A DNA stretch of 64,000 nt from Cinnamomum chago (taxonomy: Eukaryota; Streptophyta; Magnoliopsida; Laurales; Lauraceae): assembly GCA_038049695.1 (NCBI GenBank), contig CP142451.1, positions 125,027,501 to 125,091,500 on the forward strand, given 5' to 3'. A program made the position numbers and the translations under genes. The notes below the pieces were generated by a model. The model searched no databases, was not told the DNA's origin, and was given only the letters and a program-made list of their open reading frames with translations. How positions within the stretch are numbered: position 1 is the stretch's first letter; every line of letters starts with the position of its first letter. Positions 46,201 to 57,300 of the stretch are shown here, piece by piece.

Positions 46201-49200
46201 AGTTTTGAGGGCAGTCACCATGTTTAAAAACTCTGTTTTTCTACTTTCTTGTAAGCTGTAACATGTTTTTGTTAATTAGTATGTTAAACGCAGCATGGTT
46301 TTTTTTCCCACCTTTTTTTATTCTATTAGAAACCCAAGCTCAATTCCATGGTCATTTTTGCATTCCTCAACTTTGATCCATGGAAAGTCTCTCTTCCTTT
46401 CTTGATGAGATTCAGAAGTCAAAACCGTAGGCATAATTGTCAAATTGATGATTTATAGTGGTTGTATATGTTTTTCCGTGATCCTGTTCTTATAGGTTGA
46501 TAACTAAAACCATGGGAAAAACCAAACTCAAGGGGGGTTTAGGCATATATGTGTTCATGCTTGATCTTGAGTGGATCTGATCTTTAAGATGATAACCCAA
46601 TCCTCTCCTAAGCATCTCCCCATCATAGAAAGGATCATGGCTTACTCATCTTTTTTGAATTGAGAGTGTACAAGGGACTGGTCGGCCTTATTTATAATAA
46701 ACCCGTAAGGTTCCCTAATTCATTAAGTTTACCAAAGTTGATGAGAATTTTTAGTTACCTTGTTTTATCCTTGCTAGGAAACTTGCTTAAGTTGGGCATT
46801 GACTAGGCTTGGACTCTATGTTTTCTTTAAAAAAAAAATAATAATAATAAATAAATAAAAACACTTATAATGCTGATTGTGTGAATCAAGTGGGGCCCAT
46901 TGTGCTTGTGTGGGACCACCCAAAATGTTAATATGTCTTACTGGCTCAAAATATTCTATTATTTGTTCTTTAAATCTTGGGTTGGGTGTAAACAGTGATA
47001 AAGGCATATAAAGGATCTCATGAGTCGTGACTGATGAGAGGCATCTTGGGTTCACTATTCATGAAACCTAAGTTGATTGTACCTGTTAGCTCGAATATCT
47101 TATGTTTGTTTTGAAAAGAGTGCAGGTGAAGGCAAAATGTGCTCTCTTCAGTTTGTCAAGAGAATTGAGTGGAGTAGACGGTTTCAAAATCTACATGTAA
47201 GGGTTGAGGCATTGGCTACTTCTTTTGTTTTCTTGAAATCACTGCCAACCAATCATCAATCATCAAAGCCTTATCCCGTCCATCAAATAAAATGCTGTTT
47301 ATTTGTGATCCATTTGGTTATCTTTTTTGTTTTTGCGTCTTTAACTAGATATGTTGCTCCATCTTGACTTGCTTATGTTCCTGTTTTCTTAGATATGGTG
47401 AAGGGTGGGACTTTGGTGAGGTTGCAGAGAATGGACGAGGGGTAAATGCATCCCAGTTCAATATTTGTGGAACTGGCATAGGAAGGTAATCCTCTCTTCT
47501 AGTTCTCCTTTTTGTCCCTCTTTAATTTGTTTAGTTAGAGAGAGCACTGCCACTGCACAGAAGTGAAACATTATTGAAGTGTATGCCATTCAGTTAAACT
47601 TAATATTCACGTTATTGATGAGTTTACTTATACTAGTGGGATATACCAGTGTTAGCTTGAAAAGTATCAAACAAAACAAATTATCTAAGTTCACAAGAAG
47701 ATGGAAGAAAATTCTATTTTATTGATGCTCAATTATGGGTACAGACTAAAAATGGCAGTAGTCTTTCAGTAGATCAAGGATCAAAGGTCCAAGGTCCAAG
47801 GTCCCTATTATCCTTGTACAATCTTCCAGAGGCACAAAAGTAAAGAAGAAGGGAAACATTTCTAGGTTGAACTCTTAAATTTCTCTAGAGAAAATCAATT
47901 GCGGAAGGTCCTCCTAAAAATTCAGATTAGATTTAAATTTAACTGCAGGGCCCTGCTTATGTGCAGTGCGCCATGCACTCTGTGTCCGGTGCCATGCATT
48001 TTAAGCAGGGCTTAGGCAGGCCAACTCTTCTTCACAGTGCACAGCTCAGGCCGTCATCTCGTCTTCTTATTTTCTTCCTTTAATTTTTCCATTTTTCACA
48101 TTAGATTTACTTCCCCTTTTGGGGTTTACACATTTTGATTGTTTTCATGGAGCTGCATACAGCAAGGCAATATTAATCCACCTTGGACTTTCACATCAAT
48201 TGCACTGAAGATGGAGCCATACTGTCTTCTTTACAGAAGCTTGACTTGCCCATATGTTCTTTTCTCTCACATTTGCCCATTTACAAAGCCAATGTTGAAA
48301 TATGGACACCTTACAACCCTGTTCTGTGTGCATTGCCTGTAGATAATAGCTTTTTTGAATTTTAACTTTGGACCATGTTGATTGAGGCAAGGGGTTCAAA
48401 TCTTAAGTATTTGATCACCATCATCATTGAAGTCTTTAAATTTAGTAAATTTATTAATTTTTATGTTCTTTTTCTGTTGTGGATATTTGCTCCCAAATGG
48501 TACTATCATACATCAGGTTCGGGCATATCCAAAATTAAGATCAACCCAGCCCAGCCTGGTTCTGGAATCAAGCCCAACCAAGCGAAGTGAGATCAACATT
48601 CAGACTCATTGAAGCACAGATTGGATCGACTAGAATCTAACCGAGCCTGGCCTATGGTCCAGTATTAATGCCCAGAAGCTATCCTTTACACATGTTAATT
48701 CCAAGTCGTACTATGGGTGAATGCATTATTGATGCAGATTAGGCTTTTGATCGCAAATTTGCATTATCTGAAGCCTACTTGAAGCAAGTGCAGCATCCCA
48801 AGAGGGCACCCAAGGGTCCTGACAAGTTTTGATCAAGATGTTGGGCCAAACAGTACCCCAAATATTTGATGAAACAACATGTCAGTGACTTTTTTATTTT
48901 TACAGTAAATAACAGGGCCATTTCTGCAATTTTCAGAACTTTTGAAACTCATAAAATGGCCTCAAATGCAGTGACTTTGAGCTACAGTTTAGTGGGTCAA
49001 AACCTGTCCAACCCACGAGCCATACACCATTAAGATGGGTCATGTGGTGCCCATACCAGATTTGCCCCAAGACGTCTGGGACAACTCCAGTTTAGGAAAA
49101 GCTTCCATTTTGATTAATTTCTTTAGGGAAAATCTCAAAAAGGTATAAAACCTTTGCCTCATTTTCAAAGAAGTGTGTGAAGTTTTGAATATTTCAAAAG

Positions 49201-51352
49201 AGTATAAAATTTTTTCATATTTCTTTCGTACTCATTGAAAAATGAAAATAATACCCTATGTCATTTTTCGTATTTTCCCTTTGACTAAAAACTAGTTTCA
49301 TTAAATGGTTATGATCATCAAATGGAAGGGTTTTTTTTTCCATTTTTCAATTTTTTTATGGAGAGGATTTGTTGGAAAAAATTCTGGAAAACTTTTTTAC
49401 TTTTTAGAAATATTCAAATCCTCGTGTACTTTTTTGAAAGTGTGCCAAAAATTTTATACCTTTTTGAAAATTTCCCATTTCTTTATGGATTTTCATGACA
49501 ATTTAGCTGGAAACATTGATTAAAACTTCTATTTGTATTAGGACTTAATTTTCGTAAGTTTGCATAAGGTTTTGTGATGATTAGAGCCTTGTATAAGGCC
49601 CCTCACGGTCGACTGTTTAGCAGTTTATTATCTGGAATAAAGCACTGTAAAGCTTTGTTTTTATCCCTCTCATAGTCAAATGATGTATAGAGATTGAGAA
49701 GGCACTTTTAAGGTGTGTTTGGGTTCTTTTCTTTGTTCCTTGCATTATTTTAATTTCTGAATTTTCTATTATTATCCTGCACGTCATATTGTTGGCTGGA
49801 AATTTCTGGTTATTGGTTGTTATACCGATTGGGCCTTTTGACAGTCCCATTGCATAAAATTGAAACTGCATCAATTATGGATTTACTTATGACTCTATTG
49901 GTATGAATTTTTCACATGTTCAAAGTGTTGGCCATTTTTTAATTTGCGAAAGTAGGTGTTTCCCAATGCTCCAGTAGCTAGATTTAGGTTCAGAATGAGA
50001 AATGTGCTGAGTGCTTTTTGTGTATTTTTACCCTAACTGATAACTCAACAAACAATGAAAGATTGTAGGAGATTTGAATTCCATTTATAAAGAAAAAAGT
50101 CGGACAAGCAACTCTCTTCAGCACGAATTCACATGTGACTTGGCTGATACAATGAGTTTGTTCTTGTGAATATTGTTGAATTTGTGTGGGCTCTAGGGTT
50201 TCTGTTGACAGTGCCTTAATCCATGTCCCAGAGCCTACTACGGCACTACCTAAAGTGACTCTTCAACAGCAATTATTTTTATCATTTGAGTTAACGTTAT
50301 GGCTTTAAAAATTGGCCAAGTCCAAGTCAACTGACTTCGTGGGTGTCTAGTCGATTCACGCCCCAAATCACCTACTTAGCAGAGTCCTATGGTTTTTCAG
50401 CTTTAATGATCGAATACGAGATGCAGTATTAGGTGGTTCTCCATTTGGTCATCCGCTTCAACAAGGTTTCGCAACGGGTTTATCTTTGCAGGTTCATTTC
50501 TTTTACTTATCTTCCTACATAAATTTGCTATTATCATGCTTGCATGGACATTAGGGATGGTAATGCGTACCAATTAGGTTAGACCTGACCCATCAAAATA
50601 AGGTTTGGGTCTAGGTCCATACAGTTCTAGTCCCGTGAACTGAAGACCAGGAATAGGCATCTATGTTATGTATACATATATATTATATCTAGCATGTTAA
50701 CATATAATATACTTTTATAAAAAAATATATATAATATATACATACATATATGGTATACATGTATATATTATATATAAATATCTATTATACATACATATTG
50801 TAAGATACCATATACCGAACCAAAAGCTTAAGCTGATAGGTGGAAGGCCCAAACAAGTATATGAAGTCATGTCCAATTTAGGACTTAGGTGGTGCGTGAT
50901 GTGGTACTTCCCAATACTCCCCCTCAAGTGCAGGCCCAACGGATTACATGGATGGGCCTGCCACGTGGGCTCCACAAGAACAACGGAATTGGAACCCGCT
51001 CTAATACCATGTAAGAAGCCATGTACCAACTCAAAAGCTTAAGTTGATAGGTGAAAGGCCCAAATAGGTATATGAAGTCATGTCCAACTCAAGACTTAGG
51101 TGATGTGGGATGTGGGACTTCCCAACACATATAACAATCTATCATACATATATACAAAATATTATATGCATGTAAAATATCATCCCTCCCTATCTCCTCA
51201 TGATGTTGAGAGATGTGCATAATTTACAGAAAATTAGGGACTGTTTTGTAAATGCATAAAAGTACAAGGCAAGGGTTTTCTGTAAATGCAAAAATTATTA
51301 ATGTATATATATGGTATTGCTCGCCCAACCCTCGGGTTCAAGTCTGCAATTC

Positions 51353-51388
<36 letters not shown>

Positions 51389-54300
51389 TAACTACTTGCT
51401 TCATAATCTTCTTTGATTTTTTTCCTTTTTACCATAAATCAGCCTTCCACATCCTGAGACTTGAATTGGAACTGAACCTGCATATAGGCCTTTATAATTG
51501 CACCTGAACCGACCTAAAACCAATGTCATTTTTGTCATTTGGTTCTTGCCTCTTGGTAGACTGGTAGTGACCCAACCCCAACTTGTTGCCATCCCTAATG
51601 GAGACCTTGTGCTTGCCAAGGTGCTGATCATGTACGAAATTGGAGCCATCATCCAGGTCCCACATTGTAGATGCCAACCACAAACATCAGGTTTGATAAC
51701 TCATCAAATGGAGCTGTGTATGAGGCTCTCGAAGGCTTCAATAAGGTTAGCTGATGCCTGGCAGGCTGGCAGTTAACATTCAATACGCATGCAGGGTCTT
51801 TCTGATGAGTATATTAGCCTGATTTTGAGCCAGATGATCTACATGATGGTTCCCACCTAATGCATGCTTTAGATGTGGATGTGTTGCATGCTACAGCACT
51901 CGCTCGTGCCACAGAAATGGGCATGGAATGTACAATTATTTAGCAAAATGTCCTTACAATTTCTTCGCCATCATTGAAGTACTATGCTATCTAGGGTTAG
52001 TGAAGTGTCTAGAATTATAAATTTATATTCTTTAATCTTTCACAACAAATTATATGAGAAAATCCACTTTCAATTTCATTCAGGCAATGTGAGATGTACA
52101 TGAATTACTTTTAGACTGTGGTTGCATTACATGGTTACATACTGCATGGAGTTGGTTTATCTTGAATAATTAACTTTGACTCATCAATACTTTGAACTAT
52201 GTTTTCTATGTAGCCTAATGAACACGACCATGGTAGTAAGCCTGTCATGGACAATGCACTTGCAACACTAGAGGATCACATCCAGGTTTTAGCTTCTTCA
52301 CTTGCCCTCATATTCTCACAGTTTATGTATTTTGTAGTTTGAACCCACTTGGTGATATTGTTCCTTGCATTTAGATTTTTTAAGTTGGTGAATTTAGTTA
52401 CTGTAATTTCTTGATAAACAATGCAAATCATATTAGATGCTTATTAATAAAACAAGCTTTATTTGATTTTCATATATATCTAACTGCCTTATTATCATGA
52501 ATATTCTCCTTAATCTATGCTTATTTGAATGGAATGAACATGTCTTCACTCCATGTATCGATGGGTCCCACTTATCTGTAGCCTCCTACATGGGAAAAAT
52601 CCATGCGCACTTGAATCCAAGCTGGAGCTCATCCTCCTCCCTATGAATTAGTAGGTTCCCAAATATCAATTGTAGGAGTAATATTTGCTGTGAGATTGAA
52701 TACTCATATGTTTTACACATGTTCAATCTGGCAGTGAATGTTTCTTGATCAAATAGATGACTCATGAAGAGGGGATGCCTTATGTAAAGATACAGAAGAT
52801 GACTCATGAAAAGGAGAAAATTTATTCAGTCACTTGGGCTGCTGTACCACTATTGTGCCTGTATTCACGAGTCATCTTCTGTATCTTTAATTCTGGACCT
52901 CATGTTCTACCAATATATGCTGTTTGACAAGAAGATGCCATTACCATTTTAGCAGAGAGACAGAGAGAGACTATTGACTTGTCTGTATTTTACATAAACA
53001 GGAGAGAGACTATTGACTTGTGTATATTTACTTTAATCAGGTTGGATTGGCTGCAAACTTAAGAGACTTTGTATTCACAAGTCACAAAGGCGAAGCGGTA
53101 AGATATGAAGTTCGACTTGGTAATACCTGATAAATTTCTTGCCTTTTCTTTTTGAGAGAGTAACATCGTTTTTCTCATGGTGTAATTGTCATCAACATCA
53201 TATTTCATTTGGAAAATTAAAGATCCTTCTTGAGCTCTTGCCTTTTGTTATTTGCATTTTTACCGATAGGGTTTGGGCCAATTCCTTACAATTTTTCGAC
53301 ATATATATTGGGCTACTTGATTCTGTGTTAGTGTATGGAGATGGCTGGTAGGGGTATTATTTTATGCCACTTGACTTGGGTAGCTATACTTTGGGTTCTT
53401 TGGAGAGAGTGAAATAATTGTAATTTTCAAAATAAAGCAGATTGGTGGCAGGAAAACTGGGTGGGGCTTGTTATGTTTTAAGAAATTAGTCCGGTCCATT
53501 GCTGTGTAGGAAGTCTGATTGAGGTTTTTTCTTTGCTTATTGGGAGTAAGGACCTTGTCAAAATGGGCCCTTTTCTTTTAACAAAAGTACTGCAATGCTC
53601 TTACTTAAAAGGAAGTGATTAGTATGCACCTAGTCATACTGCTCCCACCTAAAGGCCTGTTGAGGCATTTCAAGCTCATACACCCGTGCCTTGCACCTAG
53701 GCGCTCCTGTGACAACACATGGAAAGAAAGCAACATCTGTAATGTGGCCAGAGTAATATATTTGGTTTTCCTAGCGAGGCCATTATTCAACCAATAACCC
53801 GTCTCTTTGCCCAGAGCACTAACAACCTTATTTTATCAACTAACATTAACAACCTACAGTGAATTTTATTTTTTTATTTTTTATTTTTGTTATGTAGTAG
53901 GAAATGCCTTTGTTTTTGCCTGTATTAGTAGTTAAAATGCAACTTGGCTATTTCCATTTTTCTTATTCATAGGTTACTCAATGTTCTTGATCAGGTGAAA
54001 GGATGTGAAGTTCTAACACATGATGGATTGCCAGTTGCATATGCACTATGTCCCACAGAAACAGTGAGGATCAATTTCACAAAATTGTCATCTTTATTTT
54101 AGTTATAACAACACACATTTGTTCAAGCATTTTATGTTTCACAGCAACTTATTGATTCATAAATTGATATACCGAAGTCAAACATTTCTTCCATGCTTAT
54201 GTATTTGGGACTAGCATTCTATGTTTCCGATACTAGTTTATAGGATGTACTCTCTCTTCACTTTATTTTATTATCAATCTTAATAATATTACTATTATTG

Positions 54301-57300
54301 CTATTACTACAATACTACTGCTGCAATTATTTGGTGGATGGGTCCTACTTTAACTGGCTCTGGTAGGATCTTTGGGGCTCCATGCCTGGTTTGCCCTCGA
54401 CACAAGGGGTTTCTTTACCAACCTGCATACTTAGCAGAAGAAACTCTTGTTTCATATTGCTCCCTAGGTATTTTCTTTTTCGTGTTTTTGGTTTTTTGTG
54501 TATTGTTAAAAGCATTCTAATTCAGGTTTATATTTAAACTCTTTTCCTTGACTCTGCTCTCTCTCTCTCTCTCTCTCTCTCGTGTGGGGGTGTTATTTAT
54601 CAGGTAAATTATGTCTCTGCTCATGACAACGAGACTTTATTCGATATTGTGAGTTTGAAGGTACTCAACAATTTTTCTTTGTTTTTGGTTTTGTTATTAC
54701 TTATATTGATCTTTTGCGGATTCCTTAATCAATTTTTTCTTTCAGACTCCATTTGAAGTTTCTGTAGGAAACAGATGCAGGATAAATCATTTGGCTACAA
54801 GTATAGTAGCACTCTCACAGGTTCTACCTATGCTTAATGCCTTTTAATAATGGTTACTTGGTGAATTGTTGAATTTTGGTAGTCAAATAAGATATTATGG
54901 ACATTTGGTTTAGAAGTAATTTATTAGTTTCTGTAAGTTATTATTCCATTTGTCATGTGTCTCATGGCCTAATGGTGGGGAAGAAATTCTATAACTCCTC
55001 TGTTATATTGTTCAAATTTTAAAAACTAAAAAGATTACAAAGTACAATTCTTATGTACTGTTTTCACGCAGATTAGAGAAATTTTTTGCAATGCAGTGTC
55101 TAGATGAGCAAACTGCTGTCACTATTAAAATAGATGTAACCGTATGAATAGTTTATTAGTATAATTTATTTATTTATTGAAATAGTAACTGATTCTTTTA
55201 TTAAAGAAACTACAAAAATCAACAGAGGCACAAAAATACAGAACCAAGACACCCCACACATATCCGGAACCAGCATCAGGTTAAGAAAACAGATATAATT
55301 TTGGATCCGAATCTGAAATAAGTTGGAGAGAGAATCATTATAATTGGATAAAAGAGATTTAAAACTTTCAATGGAATTAAAATACTGAATGGCTTCATGG
55401 GAAGAACCAAGAGATAACTCTCACATGAGCATTTATGGCCCATTCAACTGTAGATTCCATCTTATTATGGAACGTACAAGCATTCCTCTCAAACCATAGG
55501 GACAATAAAATAAAGACTGGAGTAAGCCTCTGTAAAATAGAACCCCGAGAATCCTCAACAAAAAAAAAAACCCGAGAATCCTCAAAATCGAAAAACCAGG
55601 AGTCTAATAAAGCACATACTGCCAAAGGCGTCACCCACTGGATACCAAAAAGATAAAAGAAATGCCCCCATACTTCCGATGCAAATGAGCAATGAAGGAG
55701 AAGATGATGGGCATCCTCCACATCACACAAGCACAAAACCATTCATCGAGGAAAAAAAATCCTCATGAGCTGCCTTAGATGATTTAAAGTTAGAATATTA
55801 TTCATAGATGCAATCCAGATTAATGTTGCCACATTTGGAGGAGCAAGGATTTTCTAAGAGACATCCTATAGAAGAAAATCCATTGTTGATCAGCAGATGA
55901 TATAAGGATATGACAATTGTGACACCCTGGAGTCCCATATCGACTATAGAGAGGAAAGTGATTGAGATTATGTATAGAGCTTGCACCCTTACTTTGCATG
56001 AGGCCTTTTGGTGGGTTGAGGCCTATAAAAAACAAAACTGTGAGGCCCGTGGGCCAAAGCGGACAATATCATGCATGTATGTAGGATGGGGCCATGGGTG
56101 GAGATTTTGACCTACTCAATGCCTAAGTTATTGGGCCATCTGTCTACCAAAATAAATAACAAATAATGGGCCCAACTTTTGTTTTTTAAAGAAAATTCCC
56201 TTTTTTAGATATTTTGTCATTAACTCTTCATTTACCTTAACCTCTAAACACGGTATTCTCCCCATATTAGAAGGAGAAAGCCCTAACATTTAGATTTAGG
56301 CATATAGACTCCCAGCACCAGTCGAGCAACATAGATCAATGGATGAATGACTGTTTGGTCACATATATTGAAAATGACGTGTTTACTAGTGTTGATAATG
56401 AAGCTATTATGCAACGATTTCAACACATGAAAACCTGTCTAGGGCAGCTGTAGGAGTGTATGTATTTGGATTTTCTTTTTGGATTAAGAACTATTAGTAA
56501 TAGTATATTAAAATTTATGTTTATTTTTGTTTGAGAATTCAATGTTAGCTTTATCGAGTTGTTTGAAATAGATTATTTGAGAAATTTATATTATATTTGT
56601 CGACTTATCGAAAGTAGTTGACAAATGTTGATAAAGCGGAGAACAAATTTATTCGATTTGTGGAAAATAAGTCTTTTGTTGATCCCACTTACTCGAATTC
56701 CTAGAGCCGCCACTGGGTGGGGCGTTATAGATATGACACAGAATGTGTCTCCTTGGGATCATTCCACCAGATCCTTTAATATGTTCTACCATCTAGAACG
56801 AAAAACTGGTTGGACAATCAACAACTCTGCTAGCCGAACAGACATGTCATCTCGCAAGTTAGAAAATTGGTGCCCAAACAACTACCCCACCCAAGACAAT
56901 TCATCTAGCCAGAAACCAGCTTCCTATATTCATATTTGAGAGTCTGCTTTGCTTTAATCATATACCATTTAATAGTTCCACTTGTATATTTAAGTAGTTT
57001 TTAAATCTCTTTTATCCAATTATAGTGATTCACTCCTCATCTTATTCCAGATTCGGATCCGAAATCACTGTTTTCTTAAGTTGATGCCAGTTCTGGATAC
57101 AACACTTAGGTTCTGTGTCAGATCTGGATCTGGCCCTGGAACCGGATCTATAAAGGCTGATTCATGTCCAAACCACCATGATTCCGCCCTAGATCCAACC
57201 CATTTGCATCCCTATATCTATGTTTAGCTTCCAAACCCCAGAAATGAGGCTACCTTAGGCAGCAAACACTTGGAGGAAATAGGACAAGCCATCTATCCTA

